Source of the DNA: Chiridota heheva | Lineage: Eukaryota; Echinodermata; Holothuroidea; Apodida; Chiridotidae | Direction of reading: 5' to 3' | Assembly: GCA_020152595.1 (NCBI GenBank) | Contig: JAIGNY010002805.1 | Location: 179,501-243,500 of the forward strand | DNA length: 64,000 bases | Shown: positions 11,048-62,639 of the stretch, piece by piece | Numbering within the stretch: the stretch's first letter is position 1 | How the letters are laid out: every line of letters begins with the position of its first letter | The notes under the pieces: model-generated | Seen by the model: the letters and a program-made list of their open reading frames with translations, nothing else | Database searches by the model: none | What the model was told of the DNA's origin: nothing | Translations under genes and position numbers: made by a program

Positions 11048-11325
11048 TTGACAGGATTATTACAAGTATCGGATATGAGAAACAGTGGCAGTGCCAGGAT
11101 TATTAAAAGTATCTGATATGAAAAACAGTGGCAGTGCCAGGATTATTACAAGTATCTGATATGAGAAACAGTGGCAGTGCCACGATTATTACAAGTATCT
11201 GATATGAAAGACAGTGGCAGTGCCACGATTATTACAAGTATCTGATATGAGAAACAGTGGCAGTGCCAGGATTATTACAAGTATCTGATTGAGAAAAAGT
11301 GGCAGTGCCAGGATTTTGATACAAG
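11048..11325. repeat. Minisatellite, unit 43 bp, about 6 copies
   Basis: Copies of a unit containing 'gattattacaagtatctgat' and 'gagaaacagtggcagtgcca', with few differences between copies. The following 600 bases (11326-11945) hold no supported feature. Confidence 0.88.
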
Positions 11326-11945
11326 GGGCAAGAGAAGGGCAGTTTTGTCTCATGGGGAGAGTGCAAAAATATGTTACTTTACAAAGTTTTCGGAGATGGG
11401 GAGGGGGGGACAAAAGCCAAACGATCTCGTGCGGATGTTCACCTGTGTCCCACCAAAGCGCTGCCACTGATGACTGAAGCGCCGCCACTGTTCAGTTTGA
11501 AGGAAATATACATGATAGATATTATCAGCATAGAATGTGAGGATAGCATTAAAGATTTGAAGAAAACGGTTAATGCAGGAGAAGCATAGTTTTTCATATT
11601 ATTTTGTTTATTAGTTTTTTGGGGGAAAGGAGGGGGTGGTGCAGGAAAAGTCAATCAAGAATAAAAAATCAATCTTAGGTGAAATACGTCTTCCATTGTC
11701 CAGTGAAAGATATTTTAATTTGGACGTGAGCAAAACACTGTAGACTTAAATTTTATAAGGCCCTGGAATGTCAAAAAAAAAAGGAAAAAAAAGGTATTGC
11801 TTGCATTTTAGGGAGTTCTTGTAAAAGGGTTAAATGATTTCACAGGAACCTAGTAATCATTGTAGCCTTTAGTGTCAGTTGGTTCAAATAAAGTTGATGG
11901 TAAATGGTGGATTTTTATAATCAACTGGGAGTTAAGGGCACTCAT

Positions 11946-12315
11946 GAAGCAATATCTTTCTGTAGGAGAAATGGTCCGTCAATCATTCACAGTTATTGCA
12001 CACATTACCTCAGGCACAACTATCCTGCAGTTTGCAAACAAATTTCTCCCACTAAGACACTTAACACCGATGAGTGATTTCAATCACAAAAGTGCCCTGA
12101 TTACTCTTCACTGGCTTTTGTAATCTTGTACACACAAATAGCCTTGGTCAACTTGACTGGTTTGCATAGGAATGGCAGATAAACATTGTTTAGAGTGAAA
12201 ACACAATATACTGAACAGGAAGTCGGGTTGGTAATTGCCATACCTGAGTTTTCAGGATTAACTCAGGTGCCGGGTGAGAGTAGGCTTAAAGAGAAACTTT
12301 TCAGCATGCTGATGT
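11946..12315 (+). repeat. Interspersed repeat, copy 1
   Basis: Aligns over about 370 bp, in the same orientation, with 21073-21435. Shared landmarks are ggagaaatggt, tttctcccactaagacac, gatgagtgatttca, gtaatctt(g/a)tacacacaaat and ggaatggcagataaac. Several indels separate the copies. The sequence outside these limits is unrelated, so it is a dispersed element. It encodes nothing, and its family is unknown to me. Confidence 0.8.
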
Positions 12316-12424
12316 GTTGATCTCAATGCTGGTAGAGTTGGTAGGATAATCGGGCCGATGCTGATAGGGCTAGCTGGAAGGTTATTTCTTTTTGGGAGGG
12401 GATCTCCTTAAACTACATTACATG

Positions 12425-13380
12425 AACATTCCCTATGCACTGCGAGGAGATAAGCTACATTCCCTATGCACTGCGAGGAGATAAGCTGCATTCCCTATGC
12501 ACTGCGAGGAGATAAGCTACATTCCCTATGCACTGCGAGGAGATAAGCTACATTTCCTATGCACTGCAAGGAGATAGTTACATTTCCTATGCACTGCAAG
12601 GAGATAGTTACATTCCATATGCACTGCAAGGAGATAGTTACATTCCCTATGCACTGCAAGGAGATAGTTATATTCCCTAAGCACTGCAAGGAGATAGTTA
12701 CATTCCCTAACACTGCAAGGAAATAGTTACATTCTCTATGCACTGCAAGGAGATAGTTACATTCCCTATGCACTGCAAGGAGATAAGTTACATTTCCCAT
12801 GCAGAGATAAGTTACAATTCCCCATGCACTGTGAGGAGATAAGTTACATTTCCCCATGCACATGCAGAGATAAGTTACAATTCCCCATGCACTGTGAGGA
12901 GATAAGTTACATTTCCCCATGCACTGCGAGGAGATAAGTTACATTTCCCCATGCACTGCGAGGAGATAAGTTACATTTCCCCATGCACTGCGAGGAGATA
13001 ACTTACATTTCCCCATGCACTGCGAGGAGATAAGTTACATTTCCCCATGCACTGCGAGGAGATAAGCTACATTTCCCCATGCACTGCGAGGAGATAAGTC
13101 ACATTTCCCATGCACTGCGAGGAGATAAGTTACATTCCCCATGCACTGCGAGGAGATTAGTTACTTTCCCATGCACTGCGAGGAGAGTTACATTCCCTAT
13201 GCACTGCAAGGAGAATTACATTCCCTATGCACTGCAAGGAGTTACATTACCTATGCACTGCGAAGAGAGTTATATTTCCTATGTACTGTGAAGAGATAGT
13301 TACATTGGAGATAGTTAAATTCCCTATGCACTGCAAGGAGATAATTACATTCCCTATGCACTGCAAGGAGTTAGTTGCTA
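12425..13380. repeat. Minisatellite, unit about 30 bp
   Basis: About 32 copies of 'ccctatgcactgcgaggaga' plus taagctacatt, with variant blocks (ctgcaag/gatagtt; tttcccc; truncated units). An open frame of 141 codons on the - strand is only a product of the repeat. Confidence 0.93.
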
Positions 13381-14130
13381 TTTGTGGAAAATGAAAATCC
13401 TCCAAAACAAACACAATTAATTTTATTTCCGATACTTGAAATTCAAAACCACAAAAAATGTGTTTTTAAATATGTAACTTGTTGACTGTAAAGTTGACCT
13501 CACAGAGGTCAGTGTGGAGATCCAAGTTACGTGTTGTTTATGAACGGGAAAGACCTGTGGGAAATCATAGCACAGAAGGTTAGCAACCTCGGGTTGCCAT
13601 TTAATTGGGTTTAGGTAATGTCCACATAATGTAGGAAGAGTTGTTATATAGTACATGACAGCTCAGGAGTCCATTTACAACCAAGATATTATTTGTTTTA
13701 TATCATAAAAGTTTTCAAGAATGTTCATCTAAACTTCTTTTGTTTCTTCAACTGTTGCATTTGGTTCATTTAATGTGTAGTGCTCATTGAAAGTTTGTCA
13801 GGGATTTGAAGATACAGGAAAGTTTTTTTTTTTTTCCTTAAATCTAAATGCATTTTCAAGGACATCAAAGGAACGGTCAGGAATGTATTTGATGTTTTCT
13901 TCTTCACTGTTTTCTTTCAAATACTTAAAACAGCTGTGAAAATTGTCAGGTAAATCCTGATCAGCTTTTGTAACTGAAGACCTCCAAAATAAAAACAAAA
14001 TGTTCTGGAGGAGGGAACATTAGCAGCAAGACAGTGGGTCACTTGTGACCCTTAGTACCACATTAATCAATTATGACCTCATCAGGAGCGTGTCTACCTT
14101 TTACTTTTAAAAAAACTCCCCTATATCGGT
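13381..14130. other. Intergenic sequence
   Basis: AT-rich; short ORFs on the - strand (13423-13656, 13798-13998) resemble no protein I know and have no splice or start context to support them. Confidence 0.45.
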
Positions 14131-14990
14131 CCAAAATTAAAGGTGTTTGGTCCAAAATTGAAGATGTTTGGTCCAAAATTGAAGATATTTGGTTGAAAAT
14201 TGAAGATGTTTGGTCCAAAATTGAAGATGTTTGATCCAAAATTGAAGATGTTTGGTCCAAAATTGAAGATGTTTGGTCCAAAATTGAAGATGTTTGGTCC
14301 AAAATTGAAGATGTTTGGTCCAAAATTGAAGATGTTTGGTCCAAAATTGTAGATGTTTGGTCCAAAATTGAAGATGTTTGATCCAAATTTGAAGATGTTT
14401 GATCCAAAATTGAAGATGTTTGGTCCAAAATTGAAGATGTTTGGTCCAAAATTGTAGATGTTTGATCCAAAATTAAAGATGTTTGATCCAAAATTGTAGA
14501 TGTTTGGTCCAAAAATAAAAAGGTTTGGTCCAAAATTGAAGATAATTAGTCCAAAATTGAAGATGGTTGGTCCAAAATTAAAGATGTTCGGTCCCAAATT
14601 GAAGATGTTCGGTCCCAAATTGAAGATGTTCGGTCCCAAATTGAAGATGTTTGGTCCAAAAATGAAGATGTTCGGTCCCAAATTGTAGATGTTCGGTCCA
14701 AAATTGAAGATGTTCGGTCTAAAATTGAAGATGTTCGATCCAAAATTGAAGATGTTCGGTCCAAAATTGAAGATGTTCGGTCCAAAATTGAAGATGTTCG
14801 GTCCAAAATTGAAGATGTTCGGTCCAAAATTGAAGATGTTCGGTCCAAAATTGAAGATGTTCGGTCCAAAATTAAAAGATGTTCGGTCCAAAATTGAAAA
14901 TGTTTGGTCTAAAATTGAAGATGTTTGGTCCAAAATTAAAGATAATTGGTCCAAAATTGAAGATGGTTGGTCCAAAAATAACGACAATTC
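14131..14990. repeat. Minisatellite, unit 21 bp, about 40 copies
   Basis: Unit 'gatgtttggtccaaaattga' plus a. The left part has tttgg, the centre has ttcgg, and the flank has mixed units. As 21 is a multiple of three and the unit lacks stops in several frames, ORFs of up to 304 codons appear on both strands; these are artefacts. The flanks (aaactcccc at about 14112; ggggctaacccctt at about 15095) suggest the array grew inside a dispersed repeat. Confidence 0.93.
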
Positions 14991-15349
14991 AGTCAATAGA
15001 AGTAAAAAATGCCATTTATGTTTTCTATGATTCATTTAATATTTTAGGTAATTGGCTTTGACAATATTTAGGGGGGGAATTGGAACATTTTAAGGGGCTA
15101 ACCCCTTCTTATACATGCCACTGCCTCACATCAAGTCATGTTATGTTAAGTCATGACGATGAGATTTTCACAAAATTCAAGTGATATTCTCAGAAAAAAA
15201 AGAGCTTTCAGAATGAACAATTTTACAGTTGATTTTTTACATAAAAAATAAGTTTTTATGCATTTTATGTTTTTTAATGTGATTATGCCTTGATTGGAAA
15301 TATATTTTTCAAATAAATTAATTTGGTCACTCTCTTATTGTGTTTGAAG

Positions 15350-15690
15350 GTTCAGTTATCTAGTTTACATGTTAGTTAGTTAATCTAGTTTATATGTTAT
15401 TAGTTACTTAATCTAGTTTAAAGGATAGTTAGTTAATCTATTGTACATGTTGTAAGTTAGTTAATCAAGTTTACATGTTCTAAGTTAGTTAATCTAGTTT
15501 ACATGTTATTAGTTAGTTAATCTAGTTTAAAGGATAGTTAGTTAATCTATTGTACATGTTGTAAGTTAGTTAATCAAGTGTACATGTTAGTTAGTTTACA
15601 TCTAATTTTAATCTAGTTTACTTTTTGTTAGATAGGTAATCTAGTTTACATGTCATTAGATAGTTAATCTAATTTACATGTTGTCTTACC
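15350..15690. repeat. Degenerate minisatellite, unit about 25-30 bp
   Basis: About 12 diverged copies of 'gttagttaatctagtttaca' with tgttattagtta. One 50-bp segment is duplicated (aaaggatagttagttaatct). More diverged than the neighbouring arrays, hence probably older. Confidence 0.8.
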
Positions 15691-15699
15691 AATCACAAG

Positions 15700-17235
15700 T
15701 ATTTGAAGGCCACTGGTTGGAATTCTACCTTTTCCCTTCCTATTCTTGTAGTGTGCCTCACATCTTATTTGTCTTATTCTGTCTCTTCTCCTCTTACTCT
15801 CTTGCTATTTAACAATTATTTTCTTTCCAGCTGTTTTCATTTGCATATTTTCTTGAATCTTATAGGCCTTAAAATCTAAAAGAAGTCTCCCGCCAATGCT
15901 GTTCCAGTAAGGTGCTTTTCTTATATTTTTTATTTCATTTAAGTCAAAACAAAATTAGGCTGAATTCAAGCTTTTCACAACAATCAGGTTGACCTTTCTA
16001 ACCTTGAATATCACTCGAACCACAAATAATGATCGACTTCACTTACTTGTTGATGATAGGTATTAAATAGTTCACATGTTATTAAGTTCAAAACAATTTA
16101 CGGAAACAAGTTGGAACTAGTCTGGTTTTATCTGGTGGGAAGGATTGCAAAGGTTTGAACAAAATGTAAATAATATCTATAAGAATCTATGCCAATATTG
16201 ATCTAGAAGTATTCTTTTCATCAAAACATAACACCCCTCACCCCCCCCTCCTTCCCCTCTACACTTTGAGTGTGCTTTATCGATCAAGAAGCTGTAAGAA
16301 TTACATACAGTCAGTACATTTTTCAGTCAAATACATTTATTCTTTGAAAAAACAACACTTCAGCCTTCATAGTAATTTACCATTGTTCATTTTTTTTCTT
16401 CTTTCTTTCACAATTTTAAATATTTCCAGTATTTCTATACAGTTTTAAAATTCTTATCTACAGTTATTTTCACTGTTGAAAAGCAAAACACAAAAGGTAT
16501 CATTCTAAAACACATCTTTGAAATTCTAAAACAATTTGTTTTTAATGGTAACATTTCCACCATATTTCACTTGTGGTGGTAGACTTAAAACACAAATATC
16601 AAATCAGATATAAAATAGCCGTGGCAGCATGCAGTACGAAAATTCAATTTATATATAAACTACAATCCTGGCAGTCGTCAAAATATTCTATTTAATCTAC
16701 TCTCAACTAAATATATTATACGCTTGGTCATTTAGAAGTAGGTGATTTGATTTGCTTCAACTGTATAACCAACATTCTTGAGCTTCTATAGCAAAATACC
16801 TCCCGCCCACTCATATATTTCATTTTGATAACAAAACTGAATTTGTTACTGTCTGGAGACATTGGTATCTGGTTGTATTCCACATCCTTTCTGGGACTAC
16901 ACCTTCCATGCTATAACACATAAATGAAGTTCAAAGTAGTGACAAAATCAAGTGTTTTCATTCGTACTGTTATTACTAAACAAAACGGCAATCGCTCATT
17001 TATTCATAAATAATCAATGTTTTCTGTAAGTTCTAAACATTTCTCTTAATTTTCTGTAGTATTTCTGCCAAAGCTGTCTCTTCAGAGTAAGCACCCCAAG
17101 AATATCACTACTTTCAAGGATTCTTTGGTTTACACATCAAACAAAATAGGAAGCGCAATTAGGATATTTGCCTTAAAAAAAAAATTGATAACATTTTAAA
17201 TTTACTTGCAAAATGTTCCAGCAAAAAGGGTTAAC
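15700..17235. other. Intergenic sequence
   Basis: AT-rich, with pyrimidine-rich runs (16240-16260) and no supported gene. Confidence 0.45.
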
Positions 17236-17650
17236 ATAAAAAACTTTAAATATTTATTATTAAATATTCAATCTTTATTATTCAGCATTCAATTTTTGAA
17301 TATTCAAACTAGAATATTCAATATTCAACTCTTGAAATTCAATGTTCAACTCTTGAATATTCAACTCTTGAATATTCAAACTTTAATATTCATGATCCAA
17401 TTCTTAAATATTCAATGTTCCAACTCTTGAATATTCAATGTTCCAACTTTTAAATATTCAATGTTCCAACTTTTAAATATTTGTTCCAACTCTTAAATAT
17501 TCAATGTTCCAACTCTTAAATATTCAATGCTCCAACTCTTAAATATTCAATGTTCCAACTCTTAAATATTCAATGTTCCAACTCATGAATATAAAAGTTA
17601 TAATATTGAACATTCATGATTTGAATATTCACGTTCAGATATTCACCTCG
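17236..17650. repeat. Minisatellite, unit about 23 bp
   Basis: Units 'ttaaatattcaatgttccaa' plus ctc, preceded by a more diverged zone of 'ttgaatattcaactc' units. The sharp end holds the most uniform copies. Confidence 0.88.
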
Positions 17651-17914
17651 CAAAAAATATATATACAATGCATACTCAATGAAAAGCTCATGTGACATTT
17701 TATGCCAGCAATCTAGGTATCAAGACCCTGAAGTTTAATCTTTATTACCATTTTTTTTTTAAGACAGCACTCTTTAAAGGAAGCTAAGTCGCTGATATTA
17801 TTTGATGAATTTGTGTTTCGTTTTTTTGTCAATTCCTAAAGATCCTTTAACTATGTAATATCCTTTAACTATGTAATATCATGGTGGATGGACCAGTTCA
17901 AGATTAATTTTCCT

Positions 17915-20750
17915 AGTCTCATTTCTTGAATGGCTGTATCTGAAGGTAACACTTGTCACCTTAATGTCTCATTTTTTGAATGGCTGTATCTGGACACTTG
18001 TCACCTTAATGTCTCATTTCTTGAATGGCTGTATCTGGACACTTGTCACCTTAGTCTCATTTCCTGAATGGCTGTAACTGGAGGTAACACTTGTCACCTT
18101 AATGTCTCATTTCCTAAAGGCTGTAACTGGAGGTAACACTTGTCACCTTAATGTCTCATTTTTTGAATGGCTGTATCTGGACACTTGTCACCTTAATGTC
18201 TCATTTTCTGAATGGCTGTATCTGGAGGTAAACACTTGTCACCTTAATGTCTCATTTCTTGAATGGCTGTAACTGGAGGTAACACTTGTCACCTTAATGT
18301 CTCATTTCCTAAATGGCTGTAACTGGAGGTAACACTTGTCACCTTAATGTCTCATTTCCAAAACACTTGTCACCTTAATGTCTCATTTTTTGAATGGCTG
18401 TATCTGGACACTTGTCACCTTAATGTCTCATTTCCTGAATGGCTGTAACTGGAGGTAACACTTGTCACCTTAATGTCTCATTTCTTGAATGGCTGTATCT
18501 GGACACTTGTCACCTTAATGTCTCATTTCTTGAATGGCTGTATCTGGAGGTAAACACTTGTCACCTTAATGTCTCATTTCCTAAATGGCTGTATCTGGAC
18601 ACTTGTCACCTTAATGTCTCATTTCTTGAATGGCTGTATCTGGACACTTGTCACCTTAGTCTCATTTCCTGAATGGCTGTAACTGGAGGTAACACTTGTC
18701 ACCTTAATGTCTCATTTCCTGAATGGCTGTATCTGGACACTTGTCACCTTAATGTCTCATTTCTTGAATGGCTGTATCTGGACACTTGTCACCTTAATGT
18801 CTCATTTCCTGAATGGCTGTACCTGGAGGTAAACACTTGTCACTTTAATGTCTCATTTCTTGAATGCTGTATCTGGAGGTAAACACTTGTCACCTTAATG
18901 TCTCATTTTTTGAATGGCTGTATCTGGACACTTGTCACCTTAATGTCTCATTTCCTGAATGGCTGTATCTAGACACTTGCCACCTTAGTCTCATTTCCTG
19001 AATGGCTGTAACTGGAGGTAACACTTGTCACCTTAATGTCTCATTTCCTGAATGCTGCATCTGGACACTTGTCACCTTAATGTCTCATTTCCTGAATGGT
19101 TATATCTAGACACTTGTCACCTTAGTCTCATTTCCTGAATGGCTGTAACTGGAGGTACCACTTGTCACCTTAATGTCTCATTTCCTGAATGGCTGTATCT
19201 GGAGGTAAACACTTGTCACCTTAATGTCTCATTTCTTGAATGCTGTATCTGGAGGTAGACACTTGTCACCTTAATGTCTCATTTTCTGAATGGCTGTATC
19301 TGGAGGTAAACACTTGTCACCTTAATGTCTCATTTCTTGAATGGCTGTATCTGGACACTTGTCACCTTCATGTCTCATTTCCTGAATGGCTGTATCTGGA
19401 CACTTGTCACCTTAATGTCTCATTTCCTGAATGGCTGTATCTGGACACTTGTCACCTTAATGTCTCATTTCTTGAATGGCTGTATCTGGAGGTAAACACA
19501 TGTCACCTTAATGTCTCATTTCTGGAATGGCTGTATCTGGACACTTGTCACCTTCATGTCTCATTTCCTGAATGGCTGTATCTGGACACTTGTCACCTTA
19601 ATGTCTCATTTCTTGAATGGCTGTATCTGGACACTTGTCACCTTAATGTCTCATTTCTTGAATGGCTGTATCTGGACACTTGTCACCTTAATGTCTCATT
19701 TCTTGAATGGCTAGATCTGGAGGTAAACATTCGTCACTTTAATGTCTATTTCTTGAATGACTGTATCTGGAGGTAAACACTTGACACCTTAATGTCTCAT
19801 TTCTTGAATGGCTGTATCTGGACACTTGTCACCTTAATGTCTCATTTCTTGAATGGCTGTATCTGGAGGTAAACACTTGTCACCTTAATGTCTCATTTTT
19901 TGAATGACTGTATCTGGAGGTAAACACTTGTAACCTTAATGTCTCATTTCTTGAATGGCTGTATCTGGAGGTAACACTTGTCACCTTAATGTCTCATTTC
20001 TTGAATGGCTGTATCTGGACACTTGTTACCTAAATGTCTCATTTCTTGAATGGCTAGATCTGGAGGTAACACTTGACACCTAATGTCTCATTTCTTGAAT
20101 GGCTGTATCTGGAGGTAAACACTTGTCACCTTAATGTCTCATTTCTTGAATGGCTGTATCTGGACACTTGTCACCTTAATGTCTCATTTCTTGAATGGCT
20201 GTATCTGGACACTTGTCACCTTCATGTCTCATTTCTTGAATGGCTAGATCTGGAGGTATACATTTGTCACTTTAATGTCTATTTCTTGAATGACTGTATC
20301 TGGAGGTAAACACTTGACACCTTAATGTCTCATTTCTTGAATGGCTGTATCTGGACACTTGTCACCTTAATGTCCCATTTCTTGAATGGCTGTATCTGGA
20401 CACTTGTCACCTTAATGTCTCATTTCTTGAATGGCTGTATCTGGAGGTAAACACTTGTCACCTTAATGTTTCATTTCTTGAATGGCTGTATCTGGAGTTA
20501 ACACTTGTCACCTTAATGTCTCATTTCTTAATGGCTGTCTCACTTTTTTGTCTCATTTCTTGAATGACTGTATCTGGAGGTAAACACTTGTAACCTTAAT
20601 GTCTCATTTCTTGAATGGCTGTATCTGGAGGTAAACACTTGTCACCTTAATGTTTCATTTCTTGAATGGCTGTATCTAGAGGTAAACACTTGTCACCTTA
20701 ATGTCTCATTTCTTGAATGGCTGTATCTGGAGTAAACACTTGTCACCTCA
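17915..20750. repeat. Large minisatellite, 45- and 51-bp units, about 60 copies
   Basis: Unit containing 'cacttgtcaccttaatgtct' and catttcttgaatggctgtatctgga. A second unit type has an extra ggtaaa or ggtaac before cacttg. The two types alternate in recurring groups, so blocks of several units have been copied. ORFs of up to 178 codons on the + strand follow from period lengths that are multiples of three. Confidence 0.95.
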
Positions 20751-21072
20751 ATGGGAAATAACTGCTGTATATGCAAGTCTATCTAAAAATTAAAAATAAA
20801 TGAATAAAATTTAAAAAAACTAAGGATACAATTCAGTCCTGTCCTGTAAGGAAATATCCAAGCTTCAATCTTACCAAAGTTTAATACTGGGTGTACAATA
20901 TAGAGAATATTTAAACCCTTTTCTGAGGGGTTAAATTGTAGGTCAATTTGATATTTCTCACTATTTACATCCACTTGAAGTTGTTTTTAATGAAGTACTA
21001 TAGTTATGCTCAAAGAATCTGAATAATATATCTAAGTTTATCATTTGGCAACAGGAACATTGAAAATATGAA

Positions 21073-21435
21073 GCAACATCTTTCCTTAGGAGAAATGGTG
21101 CATCAATCATTCACAGCTAATGCACACATCACCTCAGGCATATGATACAAACATAACAGTTTGCGAAACATTTCTCCCACTAAGACACCAACACGGATGA
21201 GTGATTTCAAACATAAAAGTACCTACTTACTTAACACTGGCTTTCTGTAATCTTATACACACAAATAACCTTGGTCTACTTGGCTGTGGTATGCATGGGA
21301 ATGGCAGATAAACAATCATTATTTGGAGTGGAAACAATACACTGAACAAAAAGTTGAGATTGGTAATTGTCATACCTGATTTTTCAGGATCAACTCGGGT
21401 GTCGAGTGCGGGTATCTTAAAGAGGAACTTTTTGA
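21073..21435 (+). repeat. Interspersed repeat, copy 2
   Basis: Second copy of the element at 11946-12315, about 9 kb away and in the same orientation. Shared stretches include tcaatcattcacag, ctcccactaagacac and ggaatggcagataaac. The two copies differ by enough substitutions and indels to be old. Confidence 0.8.
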
Positions 21436-21828
21436 CATGAATATCAGAAACATTTGTATCTGAGAGTACATTAAAGCACTGGCAAGAAAGTAACGAAGAT
21501 ATCCACTGAAGATGATTCACAACATAAAGGAATAAGAAAACAAAAACATAATTGGAAAGAATTTCACAAGCTTTGCAGCTGAGATAACCAGTGTTTCCAT
21601 TCTCTTATGCTATTAGAAGCAAAATTGTAGGCAGCCACTGAATATTATCTTTGCAATCACACTATTTCTCTTAATGCAATAAGCAAAAAATTATATATTT
21701 CAGATAAAGGGTATAAAATATAAGTTTTGAACAAAGGAACAGAGCTATTCTATAGAATATTGCTACAGACAGAAAATACAGATTTGTCTCCTATTCTCAA
21801 ATTAATAAGAAATTTGGCCAGAAATACT

Positions 21829-21910
21829 TATAGAACATGTGCATCCCCTACAGAACATGTGCATCCCCTACAGAACATGTGCATCCCCTACAGAACATGT
21901 GCATCCCCAA
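21829..21910. repeat. Short perfect tandem repeat, unit 20 bp, 4 copies
   Basis: Four identical units of 'tacagaacatgtgcatcccc', the last slightly altered. Identity suggests very recent origin. Confidence 0.93.
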
Positions 21911-22249
21911 CATTGATGCTTCATGCAGTAGCATCTTTCCTGAGAATCATTCATTTATGATTTATTTGTGTTCAAGAAATGTGTTTCTTTTGCTGCCTTG
22001 CTCATGCAATACTAGAAACCTTCATGGAAGACTACTCATATTCAAATACCCTTAAGTGACATCACGTAAAGGCAGTCAGTCATGTGAGACCCATGGATTA
22101 AGGGGGAATCCAAAATATCTAATCCGGATCTAATACTTTGCTAAGTAGGGTTAATTTTTTCAGAAAAGAAGAAAAAGGGATAATAATCAATAATGTTCAT
22201 TCATAGATTTTCCAAAAGTTTTACATTGTGCTACACTGGGGTGGAGTAC

Positions 22250-22790
22250 AGTCCTTCCACTGGCCCTGGTAACCTCCACATTCTCTTCCACTGGCCCTGG
22301 TAACCTCCACATTCTCTTCCACTGGCCCTGGTAACCTCCACATTCTCTTCCACTGGCCCTGGTAACCTCCACATTCTCTTCCACTGGCCCTGGTAACCTC
22401 CACATTCTCTTCCTCTGGCCCTGGTAACCTCCATATTCTCTTCCACCGGCCCTGGTAACCTCCATATTCTCTTCCTCTGGCCCTGGTAACCTCCACATTC
22501 TCTTCCACTGGCCCTGGTAACCTCCATATTCTCTTCTACTGGCCCTGGTAACCTCCACATTCTTTTCCACTGGCCCTGGTAACCTCCATATTCTCTTCCT
22601 CTGGCCCTGGTAACCTCCACATTCTCTTCTACTGGCCCTGGTAACCTCCCTTTCTCTTCAACTGGCCCTGGTAACCTCCACATTCTCTTCCTCTGGCCCT
22701 GGTAACCTCCATATTCTCTTCCTCTGGCCCTGGTAATCTCCACATTCTCTTCCACTAGCCCTGGTAACCTCCACATTCTTTTCACTGTTG
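22250..22790. repeat. Minisatellite, unit 31 bp, about 17 copies
   Basis: Unit 'ccctggtaacctccacattc' plus tcttccactgg. It is pyrimidine-rich on the + strand and lies about 1.3 kb beyond the KIDINS220 stop, so it may be in the 3' UTR or just past it. The sequence from 20751 to 22249 outside the repeats above holds nothing recognised. Confidence 0.93.
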
Positions 22791-23654
22791 CTTATACTGA
22801 ATAATGTATCATGACATAAGAAAGTGGATACTAAAAGACTTCCTTCAGTGGTACAGAAAAACCTATTCCCTGAGGGGCAAATACTTAGTGAAAACTTTAA
22901 CCTGACTTTGTAAGACAAACATAAATCCTTAGTAAATTGCACTAAAACTTCAGCTCTGATAATGAAAAACAAACAAAAGCTGAATTTGTTCTGAAAGAAA
23001 CAAAGATGGACAAACTAAACACTCACTAACGAATTAAAAACTATTACAACAAAAGAAAGGTTCACTTAGACAGGTATCCTCCTTAAAGCATCAAGGAATC
23101 ATATTTCTAAGCACATTTCCGTTTTAAAATTCATTTCTAACAGAAAATGCTCATAGAATAAAATTTCTCCACATCTAATTTAAGTCAAAACATTATTGCA
23201 TGCATTTGCCTCATCCCTTAATTGCTTCAAGCAGCAACCCAATATATAGATATTCTATGATAACTACCCAAAAATCTGATAAAATACTATTGAACATGAA
23301 ATAAAAGGTGGATCTCAAGCTGTTTTTCTCCTTTTCTGACCAACTTGGGGAACACAACCACTCTTGAACCAACAATATCACACAGTTTGCACCATCAGAA
23401 ACATTCCAGTAACTTCAATTTTAAATTGACCAATCACAACCAATAAACACAGATTAGCCAATCAATGAAACAGTCCTTCAAGAGACGTGATCATAAATAT
23501 TTTGTTTTTAACTTGATTTCTCAATGAACTATTTTACACAATCTTCTATACATATGTACAAAATGCAAGAAAGAAAGTTCCAGTGGACAGGTGGAAAAGG
23601 ATGAACATTTCGGGCTGGGTTTATACTTTCCTTGGCTTTGATGGTTGGAGTGAA

Positions 23655-23660
23655 TTTATT
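23655..23660 (-). promoter_or_regulatory. Possible poly(A) signal for KIDINS220
   Basis: TTTATT on the + strand reads AATAAA in gene orientation, about 395 nt past the stop. It is one of several candidates in AT-rich sequence; 22790-24053 is otherwise featureless presumed 3' UTR. Confidence 0.25.
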
Positions 23661-24053
23661 ATAAACATTCAGGTTTTCAATTTAAACTACTAAAATGCTT
23701 CTTTCCTCCTCCAAAATCAACTTCCAATTGTAAAGAAAAATAATTGTCACAATTTTACAAATCAACATTCCTTTTTCTTGGCTTCCCATTGGATCATTAG
23801 TACCATGTATCAAACGTCACTTTTTCATCTTTAGAATGACCAATCTCCAACTTCACCCGTTTTATGGAAAAAGCTCTCTCTCATCTTTCTGGCACACTTT
23901 GGCATGAGATTTAACGATGTACAATTAACACTCCTAAAGAGTGGTGTCCACGTTCTTCAACCTCGACCTCATCTCAGCCTGTACATCGCCGTTCATCACA
24001 ATCTAAGAATCATCACAAACCAAGTCATGGTGGTGTCACACCATGGGGTGGTT

Positions 24054-62597
<38,544 letters not shown>

Positions 62598-62639
62598 CTG
62601 TAAAAAGACAAATATCAATTAAAAAACATACCAACCAGA

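Noticed and set aside
14063-15061. ORFs of up to 304 codons on both strands (FNFGPNI-, SSILDQT- and PKLKMFG-type repeats)
   Set aside because: They coincide with a 21-bp array. The period is a multiple of three and the unit lacks stops in several frames on both strands, so open frames arise automatically; there is no start, splice or conservation support.
17915-20750. ORFs encoding repeated CHLNVSFLEWLYLD peptides
   Set aside because: They are translations of the 45/51-bp minisatellite, interrupted wherever a unit has an indel.
22187-22785. ORFs with EENVEVTRA repeats on the - strand
   Set aside because: 31-bp minisatellite beyond the KIDINS220 stop; three frames are open in the same segment.
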